Below are positions 9,520 to 17,911 of a stretch of DNA of 64,000 nucleotides, piece after piece. Origin of the DNA: Mycobacterium xenopi (lineage in GTDB: Bacteria; Actinomycetota; Actinomycetes; Mycobacteriales; Mycobacteriaceae); contig NZ_AP022314.1 of NCBI RefSeq assembly GCF_009936235.1, positions 1,302,001-1,366,000 on the forward strand, given 5' to 3'. Below the pieces are notes generated by a model. The model saw only the letters and a list, made by a program, of their open reading frames with translations, was not told the origin of the DNA and did not search any database. Every line of letters begins with the position of its first letter. Within the stretch, counting starts at the first letter, position 1. The translations under genes and the position numbers were made by a program.

Positions 9520-10128
9520 CTACATTGGCCGCCTCATTCCTGCGGTGTGCAGGGCGACCATCCCGCGGCCGGGTGTCAGGGCATGGGTCATCGGCACGTC
9601 GTGCGCTTCGCTGGGCAGCTCGTCGACCAGCTCCGCGTCACGCACCACCGCAACCAGCTGCGCGCGCGGGTCACAACAGACCAGGGAGCGATCGTAAAAA
9701 CCGAGGCCACGGCCCAGGCGCATCCCGCGGCGATCGACCGCCAGGGCAGGCACCAGCACCAGGCCGGCTTCGGTCAACGCCGACGCCGGCAGCCACGGCT
9801 CAGCGGGTTCGAGCAGGCCAAACCGCCCGGCCACCAGGCCGCCGGGACGGTATTCGCCCCACCGCAGCGGCAGCGGGGTGTCGTCGGCCCTCGTGCGCGC
9901 GACTGGCAGCAGCACCCGTCGCACCCGCCGCCGTAACACGTCGAGCATCTCCAGCGATCCCGGCTCGGCGCCCACCGGTACATAGGCGCAGACGGTGTCG
10001 CCGTTGGTCGCCAGCCGCGTCAGCTGCTCGGCCAGCGAATGAGCCTCGGCGGCGCGCACCTCGTCGGCGACCGACCGCCGCGCGGCGAGCAGCCGCTGCC
10101 GCAATGTGGCCTTGCCGGCGGTGCCCAT
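9520..10128 (-). CDS. 5-formyltetrahydrofolate cyclo-ligase
   Basis: 202 residues, equivalent to Rv0992c. Converts 5-formyl-THF to 5,10-methenyl-THF using ATP. Seen: basic N-terminus KATLRQRLLAARR, the AYVPVGAEPGS strand, VLVPALAVDRRGMRLGRGLG with FYDR (ATP/substrate loop), and the C-terminal MTHALTPGRGMVALHT. The start MGTAGKATLRQ at 10128 fits family length better than upstream alternatives. Divergent from galU. Confidence 0.92.
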   Translation of the reverse strand: MGTAGKATLRQRLLAARRSVADEVRAAEAHSLAEQLTRLATNGDTVCAYVPVGAEPGSLEMLDVLRRRVRRVLLPVARTRADDTPLPLRWGEYRPGGLVAGRFGLLEPAEPWLPASALTEAGLVLVPALAVDRRGMRLGRGLGFYDRSLVCCDPRAQLVAVVRDAELVDELPSEAHDVPMTHALTPGRGMVALHTAGMRRPM

Positions 10129-10186
10129 GCCCCAACGATGACAGCAACGGCTTTGGCATGGCCACACCGGCGCCACCTGCTGCAGT

Positions 10187-10192
10187 TAGGGT
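10187..10192 (+). promoter_or_regulatory. -10 element (TAGGGT) of galU
   Basis: TAGGGT followed by 7 nt and ATG 10200: predicted leaderless start, consistent with the absence of a Shine-Dalgarno before galU. Confidence 0.5.
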
Positions 10193-10199
10193 GTGATTC

Positions 10200-11102
10200 A
10201 TGGCACCCCCACATGTTCCCCGTACGGCGGTCGTGCCCGCGGCCGGCCTGGGTACCCGGTTTTTGCCCACGACCAAAACGGTGCCCAAAGAGCTGCTACC
10301 GGTCGTCGACACGCCCGGCATCGAGCTGGTGGCCGCCGAGGCGGCCGAGGCCGGCGCTGAACGCCTGGTGATCGTCACCTCGCAAGGCAAAGACAGCGTG
10401 GTCGCGCACTTCGTCGAAGACCTGGTGCTGGAAGGAACGCTCGAAGCTCGCGGCAAGAAGGACATGCTCGACAAGGTGCGTCGCGCCCCCCGGCTGATCA
10501 AGGTCGAGTCTGTGGTGCAGGACGAGCCGCTGGGGTTGGGCCACGCCATCAGTTGCGTGGAGCCGGTGCTGTCGGCCGACGACGACGCGATCGCCGTGCT
10601 GCTGCCCGACGACCTGGTGCTGCCGACCGGTGTGCTGGAGACCATGTCGAACGTGCGGGCCCAGCGGGGCGGCACGGTGCTGTGCGCGATCGAGGTCAGC
10701 TCCGCGGAGATCAGCGCCTACGGCGTCTTCGACGTCGAGCCGGTTGCCGACGCGGGTAAGGACGTCCTCAAGGTCAACGGGATGGTGGAAAAGCCCAAGC
10801 CGCAGGACGCGCCGTCGAATTATGCGGCCGCGGGCCGCTACGTGCTCGACCGCGCCATCTTCGACGCGCTACGCCAGACCGAACGCGGCGCGGGCGGGGA
10901 GGTGCAGCTCACCGACGCGATCGCGCTGCTGATCAAGGAAGGCCATCCGGTGCACGTGGTGGTGCATCGCGGGTCTCGACACGACTTGGGAAATCCCGGC
11001 GGCTACCTCAAGGCTGCGGTTGACTTTGCACTGGACCGTGACGACTACGGCCCGGATTTGCGGGAATGGTTGGTGGCGCGGTTAGGCCTGGCCGGGCGCT
11101 AG
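10200..11102 (+). CDS. galU: UTP-glucose-1-phosphate uridylyltransferase
   Basis: 300 residues. Makes UDP-glucose from UTP and glucose-1-phosphate for glycogen, trehalose and envelope sugars. Nucleotidyltransferase signature AAGLGTRFLPTTKTVPKELL near the N-terminus, then LLPDDLVLP, and VEKPKPQDAPSNYAAAGRYV typical of bacterial GalU. First gene of a run with moeA1/glp, rimJ and Rv0996, the order conserved in Corynebacteriales. The preceding -10 suggests leaderless transcription. Confidence 0.96.
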   Translation: MAPPHVPRTAVVPAAGLGTRFLPTTKTVPKELLPVVDTPGIELVAAEAAEAGAERLVIVTSQGKDSVVAHFVEDLVLEGTLEARGKKDMLDKVRRAPRLIKVESVVQDEPLGLGHAISCVEPVLSADDDAIAVLLPDDLVLPTGVLETMSNVRAQRGGTVLCAIEVSSAEISAYGVFDVEPVADAGKDVLKVNGMVEKPKPQDAPSNYAAAGRYVLDRAIFDALRQTERGAGGEVQLTDAIALLIKEGHPVHVVVHRGSRHDLGNPGGYLKAAVDFALDRDDYGPDLREWLVARLGLAGR

Positions 11103-11152
11103 CGACGGGTCGGGCCTGAGCTTGTCCCGGCTTGACGGCAGGAGGGCGCGCT

Positions 11153-12412
11153 GTGCGTTCGGTGGAAGAACAGCAAGCCCGGGTGTCGGCCGCCGCGGTG
11201 GCGCCTAGGCCGGTGCGGGTCGCGATCGCCGAGGCGCAAGGCCTGATGTGCGCCGAAGAAGTGGTCACCGAACGCCCGCTGCCCGGCTTCGACCAAGCCG
11301 CCATCGACGGCTACGCGGTACGCAGCGTCGACGTGCTCGGTGTCGGTAACTCCGATCACGCCGAGGACGAGGCTGCTGCCGAGGTCAGCCTGCCGGTCAT
11401 GGGCTCGATCGAAGCCGGTGCCCGCACCGCCGGAAGGTTGCAGCCACGGCAAGCCGTTCGGGTGCAGACCGGTGCGCCGTTGCCCACGTTGGCCGACGCG
11501 GTGTTGCCGGTGCCCTGGACCGACGGCGGGCAGTCGCGGGTGCGGGTGCTGCGGGCGGTGCGCTCGGGTGCTTATGTGCGACGCACCGGTGACGATGTGC
11601 AGCCAGGCGACGTGGCCGTGCGGGCCGGGACGATCATCGGGCCCGCCCAGGTGGGGCTGCTGGCGGCGGTGGGCCGCGAGCGGGTCCTGGTGCATCCCCG
11701 TCCGCGGCTGTCGGTGATGGCGGTCGGTGGCGAGCTGGTCGACGTCTCACGCACGCCAGGCCCCGGGCAGGTGTACGACGTCAACTCCTATGCCCTGGCG
11801 GCCGCGGGCCGCGACGCCGGCGCGGAGGTGAACCGCATCGGCATCGTCAGCGGCGATCCCAGGCAGCTGCGCGATGTCGTGGAGGGCCAGCTCAACCGGG
11901 CTGAGATCGTCGTCATCGCGGGCGCCGTGGGGGGAGCAGCGGCCGACGCGGTGTGCGCGGTGCTGTCCGAACTCGGCGAGATGGAGGTCACTCGCGTCGC
12001 CATGCACCCGGGGTCCGTCCAAGGCTTCGGGCAACTGGGAAGTGAGGGTGTGCCGACGTTTCTGTTGCCGGCCAACCCGGTAAGCGCACTGGTGGTCTTC
12101 GAGGTGATGGTGCGTCCGCTGATCCGTCTCTCGCTGGGCAAACGCCAACCGATGCGCCGGGTGGTTCAGGCCCGAACGCTGTCCCCGATCAGCTCGGTGC
12201 CCGGTCGCAAGGGCTATCTGCGTGGGCAGTTGATGCGCGACCAGGACAGCGGTGAATACCTGGTACAGGCTCTCGGCGGTGCCCCGGGCGCCTCATCGCA
12301 TTTGCTGGCGACGCTCGCTGAGGCAAACTGTCTGGTGATGGTTCCCAGCGAGGCTGAACAGATCCGAACCGGCGAGATCGTCGACGTCGCCTTCCTGGCT
12401 CAGCGTGGCTGA
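11153..12412 (+). CDS. moeA1: MoeA-family protein MoeA1, probable gephyrin-like division factor Glp
   Basis: 419 residues from GTG 11153, preceded by GGAGGG. Domains follow MoeA: PGFDQAAIDGYAVRSVDV N-terminus, QTGAPLPTLADAVLPVPW, MoCF domain with VVIAGAVGGAAADAVCAVL, and a C-terminal beta domain. The classic MoeA GGxS/GD motif region reads GAVGGAAAD, so enzymatic competence is uncertain. In C. glutamicum the MoeA paralogue in this exact setting (galU, rimJ, membrane receptor gene) is Glp, which binds SepF and the membrane receptor GlpR. Synteny suggests the same role here in septum positioning. Molybdenum insertase activity is the alternative. Confidence 0.88.
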   Translation: MRSVEEQQARVSAAAVAPRPVRVAIAEAQGLMCAEEVVTERPLPGFDQAAIDGYAVRSVDVLGVGNSDHAEDEAAAEVSLPVMGSIEAGARTAGRLQPRQAVRVQTGAPLPTLADAVLPVPWTDGGQSRVRVLRAVRSGAYVRRTGDDVQPGDVAVRAGTIIGPAQVGLLAAVGRERVLVHPRPRLSVMAVGGELVDVSRTPGPGQVYDVNSYALAAAGRDAGAEVNRIGIVSGDPRQLRDVVEGQLNRAEIVVIAGAVGGAAADAVCAVLSELGEMEVTRVAMHPGSVQGFGQLGSEGVPTFLLPANPVSALVVFEVMVRPLIRLSLGKRQPMRRVVQARTLSPISSVPGRKGYLRGQLMRDQDSGEYLVQALGGAPGASSHLLATLAEANCLVMVPSEAEQIRTGEIVDVAFLAQRG

Positions 12413-13087
12413 GTGGCACGATCGCGCACTGCAGTGAACCTGTGGCGCTCCAGCTTCCGGCATCCAGGGTGGCCGATGGTGGTCGGGCCGCTACGGGTTC
12501 CTGCGGGCGTCATCCGGCTGCGCCCGGTGCGGATGCGCGACGGCGTCCAGTGGAGCCGGATCCGGTTGGCCGACCGGGCCCACCTCGAGCCGTGGGAGCC
12601 CAGCACGGGTGCGGATTGGACTGTGCGCCATACGGTTTCGTCCTGGCCAGCGGTGTGCTCGAGTCTGCGCGCGGAGGCCCGCAGGGGCCGGATGCTGCCA
12701 TATGCGATCGAGCTGGACGGGGAATTCTGCGGTCAGCTGACCATCGGCAACGTCATCCACGGCGCGCTGCGGTCGGCATGGATCGGGTATTGGGTGTCGA
12801 GTGCGGCGACGGGTGGCGGAGTTGCGACCGGCGCCCTGGCGTTGGGTCTCGACCACTGTTTCGGCCCGGTGACGTTGCATCGCGTGGAAGCCACCGTGCG
12901 CCCAGAAAATGTGGCCAGCCGTGCGGTCCTGGCAAAAGTCGGATTCCGGGAGGAAGGCCTGCTGCGACGCTACCTCGAGGTCGACGGGGCCTGGCGCGAC
13001 CACTTGTTGATGGGGCTCACCGTCGAAGAGGTGTACGGGTCGGTGACCTCGACGCTGGTGCGCGAAGGGCACGCCAGTTGGGTCTAA
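12413..13087 (+). CDS. rimJ: GNAT acetyltransferase, RimJ-like
   Basis: 224 residues from GTG 12413, which abuts the moeA1 stop. The shorter M. tuberculosis Rv0995 start would correspond to ATG 12476 (VVGPLRVPAG). GNAT fold elements: IRLRPVRMRDG, FCGQLTIGNV, WIGYWVSSAATGGGVATGAL (acetyl-CoA loop), HRVEATVRPENVASRAVLAK and VGFREEGLLRRYL. Family members acetylate protein N-terminal Ala, classically ribosomal protein S5; the substrate here is not known. Confidence 0.9.
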   Translation: MARSRTAVNLWRSSFRHPGWPMVVGPLRVPAGVIRLRPVRMRDGVQWSRIRLADRAHLEPWEPSTGADWTVRHTVSSWPAVCSSLRAEARRGRMLPYAIELDGEFCGQLTIGNVIHGALRSAWIGYWVSSAATGGGVATGALALGLDHCFGPVTLHRVEATVRPENVASRAVLAKVGFREEGLLRRYLEVDGAWRDHLLMGLTVEEVYGSVTSTLVREGHASWV

Positions 13088-13283
13088 AGGCTCGGGGGCA
13101 TGCGCTAATCACCCCGGCCCGGGCGCGCTCGACGTCGCGGTACCGCGTTGCGTCGGGCAAGTCGGCCGCGCGCGATGTTACAGAAGTGACATTTGTGGTT
13201 TGCGGTGCTTGTCATGGGCAAATTACAGGTGTGTAATTGTCCTCACCGGCTGGGTTTGATCGCCGGGAAAGGAGCAGGTCGCC

Positions 13284-14210
13284 ATGCCAAGCATCCCGCA
13301 ATCGCTGCTGTGGGTCTCCTTGGTGGTGCTATGGCTGTTCGTGCTGGTTCCGATGCTGGTCAGCAAGCGGGATGCGGTTCGGCGCACCAGTGATGTGGCA
13401 CTGGCGACCCGGGTGCTCAATAGCGCCGCTGGCGCGCGGCTGCTGAGGCGCAGTGGACCCGCGGCGGGGCATCGCAGCGATCCCGATTGGCAGCCGCAGG
13501 ACAGCGACGACGTCGATGATGAAGACGACGGTGACGAGTCGGCCTCGACTCGGCCGGATTCCGATGACGTTGACGCGGTGGCATGCGACGAGGCCGAATC
13601 GGTTGACGAGGAGCCGATAGCAGCCGCTGATCCGGGAAGCAACGAAGCCGAACTCGACGACGCCTACAGCGACGAGCCTGACGCCGACGGGCCTGAGGAG
13701 GACGCCGCTCCATACGAGTATGTCGAGGACACGTCCGGTATCGAGGTCGCGGCTGACCCGCCAACGGCGGCCACCCCAGTGGCGGCGCGTTACCGATACG
13801 ACTCCAAGACGGCCGCGGCAGTCAGTGCCCGCAAATACCGGTTCCGCAAGCGGATGCTGATGACGATGGCGCTGAGCATGCTCGCTTCGGCAATGGTGGC
13901 ATACCTGGCGACGCCAAGCGCATGGTGGGTCTGCGGCGGTGTCGGTGGCCTGACGCTGCTGTATCTGGCCTATCTGCGTCGGCAGACCCGAATCGAGCAG
14001 CGGCTGCGGCGGCGGCGGATGCAGCGGATGGCGCGGTCGCGGCTCGGCGTGGAAAACACCCACGACCGCGAGCTGGACCTGGTGCCGGCGCGGCTGCGAC
14101 GCCCGGGTGCGGTGGTGCTGGAGATCGACGACGAAGATCCGATCTTCGAGCACCTGGAATACGCGCCGTTCGCCCCCCACTACGACCTGCCGCGAGCGGC
14201 CGGCCAGTAG
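13284..14210 (+). CDS. Divisome membrane protein, GlpR/SepX family (Rv0996-like)
   Basis: 308 residues. N-terminal membrane helix (about 7-25, SLLWVSLVVLWLFVLVPML), a long acidic disordered stretch (about 70-165, rich in Asp/Glu), two further membrane helices (about 193-229), then a basic region RRQTRIEQRLRRRRMQRMAR and conserved tail. AAAGGAGCAGG precedes ATG 13284. The architecture and location after rimJ match GlpR of C. glutamicum and SepX of Streptomyces, membrane proteins that link the MoeA-like Glp to the FtsZ ring. Function is inferred from family and synteny. Confidence 0.82.
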   Translation: MPSIPQSLLWVSLVVLWLFVLVPMLVSKRDAVRRTSDVALATRVLNSAAGARLLRRSGPAAGHRSDPDWQPQDSDDVDDEDDGDESASTRPDSDDVDAVACDEAESVDEEPIAAADPGSNEAELDDAYSDEPDADGPEEDAAPYEYVEDTSGIEVAADPPTAATPVAARYRYDSKTAAAVSARKYRFRKRMLMTMALSMLASAMVAYLATPSAWWVCGGVGGLTLLYLAYLRRQTRIEQRLRRRRMQRMARSRLGVENTHDRELDLVPARLRRPGAVVLEIDDEDPIFEHLEYAPFAPHYDLPRAAGQ

Positions 14211-14261
14211 CGCTGCGGGTTTCAGCTGCCGGCGCCGTGACTGGTAACCTGCTAGCGGCTA

Positions 14262-14334
14262 GGGGCTATGGCGCAGTTGGTAGCGCGACTCGTTCGCATC
14301 GAGTAGGTCAGGGGTTCGAATCCCCTTAGCTCCA
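14262..14334 (+). tRNA. tRNA-Ala (anticodon CGC)
   Basis: 73 nt without encoded CCA end. Acceptor GGGGCTA/TAGCTCC with discriminator A, D-stem GCGC/GCGC, anticodon stem ACTCG/CGAGT around loop TTCGCAT (anticodon CGC), T-stem AGGGG..CCCCT around TTCGAAT. The G3:U70 wobble pair, the alanine identity element, is present. A -10 hexamer TAACCT at 14245-14250 lies 11 nt upstream. Confidence 0.97.
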
Positions 14335-14363
14335 CAGGTGAAATCAGCACCGACGCGGCCAAA

Positions 14364-14711
14364 CTAGTCGGGCTGGTTCAACTCGAGCAGGTTGCCGAAC
14401 GGGTCGTGCAAAAAGGCCTGACGTCCCGCGCCGGGAACGAACGGGACCCGGTGCACCTCCACGCCTCGTTGCTGTAAGTCGGCGACTGCGGCGTCGAGGT
14501 CGTCGACCCTGATCGCGAAGTGGTTGGCACCGTGGGGCTGGTTATCGGACTCGAGCAGATGCACTTGCTGACCGCCGGCGTCGAGCCAGTACCCCGGGCC
14601 TAGGTCGGGACGCGGCAGCTGCATCATGCCGAGCACGTCGCGATAGAAGGCCAGACCCTGCTGCGCGTCCGCGACGCAGATAGCAACATGGTGGACACCG
14701 GATGGCTTCAT
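14364..14711 (-). CDS. VOC (glyoxalase/bleomycin-resistance) superfamily protein
   Basis: 115 residues. Begins KPSGVHHVAICVADAQQGLA with FYRDVLGM, ends FLHDPFGNLLELNQ: one betaalphabetabetabeta pair module on each side, with metal-ligand candidates His7 or 8, the HLLE Glu, HFAIRV His and LLEL Glu. Resembles methylmalonyl-CoA epimerase/lactoylglutathione lyase-like proteins; substrate unknown. Divergent from the DinB-like gene at 14744. Confidence 0.8.
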   Translation of the reverse strand: MKPSGVHHVAICVADAQQGLAFYRDVLGMMQLPRPDLGPGYWLDAGGQQVHLLESDNQPHGANHFAIRVDDLDAAVADLQQRGVEVHRVPFVPGAGRQAFLHDPFGNLLELNQPD

Positions 14712-14743
14712 CGCTCAATTCTGCCTCGTAGCGTGGAGGGAAC

Positions 14744-15364
14744 ATGACCGCTGCACAACGGGAACGTGCCGCACTGGTCGAGACCATGCGCAGTATCGGA
14801 CCCGACGCGCCCACCCTGTGCGAGGGTTGGACCACTCGTGACCTCGCCGCGCATCTGGTGATCCGGGAACGTCGGCCGGACGCCGCTCCCGGTATCGTCA
14901 TCCCGGCGCTTGCGTCCTATACGGCCAAGGTGCAAAAAGAGGTCGCGGAATCGAGCGACTGGGCGGAGCTGCTGGACAAGATCGCCTCTGGACCGCCGGC
15001 CTTCTCGCCGCTCAGGCTGATCGATCCGCTGGTGAACCTCAACGAGATGTTCATTCACCACGAAGACGTCCGGCGCGCCCAACCGGGTTGGGAACCGCGA
15101 ACTCTCGATGCCAGGACCGTCAGGGCTCTGGCACGCCCCCTGCCATTGATGGCCCGGATGACGATGGCGAAAGTGCCGGCCCGGGTAGCGCTTCGCACAC
15201 CGGAAGGCAAGACCGTGGTGACCGTCGGGCGGGGACCGGCGGTCACGGTCACCGGCGCACCGGAGGAATTGCTGCTTTTCGCTGTCGGCCGCGACGCCCG
15301 GGTCAGCTTCGACGGTGCCGACGACGCCATCCAAGCGGTCCGCAACGCACGACGAGGCCTGTAA
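14744..15364 (+). CDS. DinB/maleylpyruvate-isomerase-fold protein (TIGR03085 type)
   Basis: 206 residues with TLCEGWTTRDLAAHLVIRER, the conserved W-x3-D-x3-H metal-site start of mycothiol-dependent DinB-like proteins, and FIHHEDVRRAQPGWEPR supplying further His. The GGAGGGAAC before ATG 14744 is a good ribosome site. Family members of this actinobacterial group are uncharacterised; mycothiol-dependent chemistry is a guess from the fold. Confidence 0.8.
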   Translation: MTAAQRERAALVETMRSIGPDAPTLCEGWTTRDLAAHLVIRERRPDAAPGIVIPALASYTAKVQKEVAESSDWAELLDKIASGPPAFSPLRLIDPLVNLNEMFIHHEDVRRAQPGWEPRTLDARTVRALARPLPLMARMTMAKVPARVALRTPEGKTVVTVGRGPAVTVTGAPEELLLFAVGRDARVSFDGADDAIQAVRNARRGL

Positions 15365-15473
15365 GCCGACAAGTCCGCGCACACCGGGCCCGGCGAATCC
15401 TTGCCGCACGCACAGGCGACGCCATAGCCTAGGCCACATTGGACCGCGGCCGAGCGCCGATGGGAGTGCGGTC

Positions 15474-16502
15474 GTGGCGGGTCCCCAACGAGTGGTGGAT
15501 GTCACGGTGAGCCAACCGACCGGGCTGCGCGCCGACGAGCTCGCCACCATGGACGTCTTCCAAGGATGTCCCGCCGAGGACTTGACATCGTTGGCCGCGA
15601 GCCTGCAGCCGCTGCAGGCGGCCGCCGGCCAAGTGCTCATGCGGCAAGGCGAGCAGGCCGTTTCTTTCCTTCTCATCAGGTCCGGCACTGCCGAAGTCAA
15701 ACACGTCGGCGACGACGACAGCGTGATCGTCGAGCACGTCTCTGCCGGCATGATCGTCGGGGAGATCGCTCTGCTGCGCGACACCCCGCGCACCGCAACC
15801 GTCACCACGACCGAACCGCTGACCGGCTGGATCGGCGGCCGCGACGCCTTCGCGCAGATGGTCTACCTCCCCGGCGTCATGCAGCGGCTCGTTCGCACCG
15901 CCCGCCAGCGTCTGGCCGCATTTGTCCGGCCGATCCCGATCCGTGTCCGCGACGGAACCGAACTGCTGCTTCGCCCGGTGCTGCCGGGCGACGTCGAAAA
16001 AACCACACAGGGCCACGTCCAATTCTCGAACGAGACCCTGTACCGGCGATTCATGTCCCCGCGAGTCCCCAGCCCAGCGCTGATGGAGTATTTGTTCGAG
16101 GTCGACTATGTCGACCATTTCGTATGGGTGGTCACTGACGCCGACGGATATCCGGTTGCGGACGCCCGCTTCGTGCGCGACGAACACGACCCGACACTCG
16201 CCGAGATCGCGTTCATCGTCGCCGACCCGTATCAGCATCGTGGGATCGGCAGCTTCCTCATCGGTGCCCTAGCTGTGGCGGCCCGGGTGGCAGGAGTTGA
16301 AAAGTTCTGTGGGCGAATGCTTTCCGATAACCTACCGATGCGCACGATCATGGACCACTATGGCGCGGTGTGGGAGCGTGACGACGTGGGCGTCGTCACC
16401 ACGGTCATCGAGGTACCCGATCTGCGGCACCTGCCGTTCGGGCGCGACATGGCTGACCAGATCAAACGTGTTGCGCGCCAAGTGATCCAGGCTGTCAGCT
16501 GA
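15474..16502 (+). CDS. cAMP-dependent protein lysine acetyltransferase (Pat, Rv0998-like)
   Basis: 342 residues from GTG 15474 (GGGAG 7-8 nt upstream); GTG 15507 is an alternative giving 331 residues, closer to Rv0998 (333). N-terminal cyclic-nucleotide-binding domain with phosphate cassette GMIVGEIALLRDTPRTATVT, then GNAT domain with acetyl-CoA loop YQHRGIGSFLIGAL. In M. tuberculosis cAMP binding unlocks acetylation of lysines in acyl-CoA synthetases such as Acs and FadDs, tuning carbon metabolism. The cassette Glu and Arg-Thr are intact, so cAMP control is expected. Confidence 0.93.
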   Translation: MAGPQRVVDVTVSQPTGLRADELATMDVFQGCPAEDLTSLAASLQPLQAAAGQVLMRQGEQAVSFLLIRSGTAEVKHVGDDDSVIVEHVSAGMIVGEIALLRDTPRTATVTTTEPLTGWIGGRDAFAQMVYLPGVMQRLVRTARQRLAAFVRPIPIRVRDGTELLLRPVLPGDVEKTTQGHVQFSNETLYRRFMSPRVPSPALMEYLFEVDYVDHFVWVVTDADGYPVADARFVRDEHDPTLAEIAFIVADPYQHRGIGSFLIGALAVAARVAGVEKFCGRMLSDNLPMRTIMDHYGAVWERDDVGVVTTVIEVPDLRHLPFGRDMADQIKRVARQVIQAVS

Positions 16503-16548
16503 CGGCGTGTCAGCAGACAGGCGTGGCCATCACGTGGTATCAACGGGC

Positions 16549-17220
16549 ATGCGGCGCGCGATGGCTGCGATAACGGTCATGCTGGCAGCGGCATGCGCTC
16601 ACCCGGATGGCTCTGCTCGCAGTAACTGGCCCACCCCGTCGGCCGCCAGCGACATGCGGATCACCCCCGCCAACATTAGAAGGGTTGCCCGCGACCTGCC
16701 CGGCGGTTACGAGGTGACTGGCCTGGCCGCGGCGACGACGCCCGCAGCGATCTGGGGTGTGGGGCCGAACTGGGCGGCACATCCGGCTCAATGCGCGACG
16801 CTGGCCGACCCGCTGCGCGGCCGTGGCGAATCCGCGCAGGGGGTGTCGGGGTCTGGTTCCGGTGGAATCGTCTACGCGGTGGTCACGACGCTGCCAGGAA
16901 AGTCTGCGCCGGCAGACCACGCAACAATGTCCGAATGCCGGCAGTGGAGCATGGCGACGCGCCAGGCGGCAACTAGGGTGCGACTCGTCGACCCACCACA
17001 CATCGATGGCATCCAAACCGTGGGGATGGCAAGCGAGACCACCACCTCAGTCGAAAACGGCACCCAAATCGCTTCTCACGCTCAAACATTCGCTGCTTAT
17101 CTGGGTGACTATTACGTGTTCACCATCCTTGTCACCGACCCTGGCTCGGCGCACTCGCCCCTGCCGCCGCAATTCGTCGCCGACTTGTTGGTCAAAACGG
17201 TGGCCGCGTTACGCGGCTGA
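16549..17220 (+). CDS. Secreted/lipoprotein-like protein, DUF5642-type (Rv0999-like)
   Basis: 223 residues from ATG 16549, chosen because it puts the hydrophobic AMAAITVMLAAACAHP segment at the N-terminus; GTG 16507 would add 14 residues. A Cys follows the signal segment but the lipobox (AAAC, with Leu at -4) is weak. The mature part has conserved CATLADP and CRQW cysteines. Related to the gene just downstream. No known function; surface exposed. Confidence 0.75.
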   Translation: MRRAMAAITVMLAAACAHPDGSARSNWPTPSAASDMRITPANIRRVARDLPGGYEVTGLAAATTPAAIWGVGPNWAAHPAQCATLADPLRGRGESAQGVSGSGSGGIVYAVVTTLPGKSAPADHATMSECRQWSMATRQAATRVRLVDPPHIDGIQTVGMASETTTSVENGTQIASHAQTFAAYLGDYYVFTILVTDPGSAHSPLPPQFVADLLVKTVAALRG

Positions 17221-17245
17221 TCGCCGCTGGTTGGGTAGATTCACC

Positions 17246-17911
17246 ATGGTGACCAGAGCGGTGCTCGCGCTCGGATGTGTGTGTTGGCTCGCCGCCTGCG
17301 CATCCGCCGAATCGGCCGATTCCGCATCGGCCGACATCGCCAAAGTCGCCCAGGTGAGATCGAGTTTCGGGCCAGAATTTCACGTCACCACCATCGCGCC
17401 GACCGGTATCGACCCGAAGTTGTTGGCGGCGCAGAAGCTACCGGACGGCCTGAAGTTCGAACCCGCGGAGTGCGCCAGGGTCGCGACAGCGCCACCGGTG
17501 CCGCCCGGCCTGCAAGGCAATATGGCCGCCGTCTCTGCCGAGGGCGACGGCAACCGATTCATCGCCATCGCGCTCGAAACTTCCCGGCCGGTGCCGGTCA
17601 ACGATCCCGGAACCCGCTGTCAGAAGGTGGGTTTCGCTGGCGGCTCAGTCCGTGGCGTCATCGAGGTGGTCGACGCTCCGCATATTGCGGGCGCACAGAC
17701 GCTTGGCGTGCACCGAATCCTGCAGACCGTCATCGGCGGACAAACCCGCACCGGCGAGGTCTACAACTACTCCGCCCATTTCGGCAACTATCAGGTGATT
17801 GTCACGGCCAACCCGCTGGTGCTTCCGGACAAGCCGGTGGTCGCCGTCGATACCCGACGCGCGTGCGAGTTGCTGACCACCGCGGTGGCCGCGGTCAAAA
17901 ACTCGCATTAG
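17246..17911 (+). CDS. Lipoprotein, DUF5642-type, paralogue of the preceding gene
   Basis: 221 residues. ATG 17246 gives a clean signal with lipobox WLAAC (Cys18), so it is very likely a lipoprotein. The body (FGPEFHVTTIAP, ECARVATAP, RCQKVGFAGGSVRGVIEV, NYSAHFGNYQVIVTANP) parallels the preceding gene, whose YLGDYYVFTILVTDP sits at the matching place. They look like a tandem duplication. The 3' end overlaps the convergent AlkB-like gene by 4 bp. Function unknown. Confidence 0.78.
   Translation: MVTRAVLALGCVCWLAACASAESADSASADIAKVAQVRSSFGPEFHVTTIAPTGIDPKLLAAQKLPDGLKFEPAECARVATAPPVPPGLQGNMAAVSAEGDGNRFIAIALETSRPVPVNDPGTRCQKVGFAGGSVRGVIEVVDAPHIAGAQTLGVHRILQTVIGGQTRTGEVYNYSAHFGNYQVIVTANPLVLPDKPVVAVDTRRACELLTTAVAAVKNSH

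Noticed and set aside
14262..15364. tRNA-Ala as an integration site for the VOC and DinB-like genes
   Set aside because: No repeat of the tRNA 3' end and no integrase gene were found downstream.
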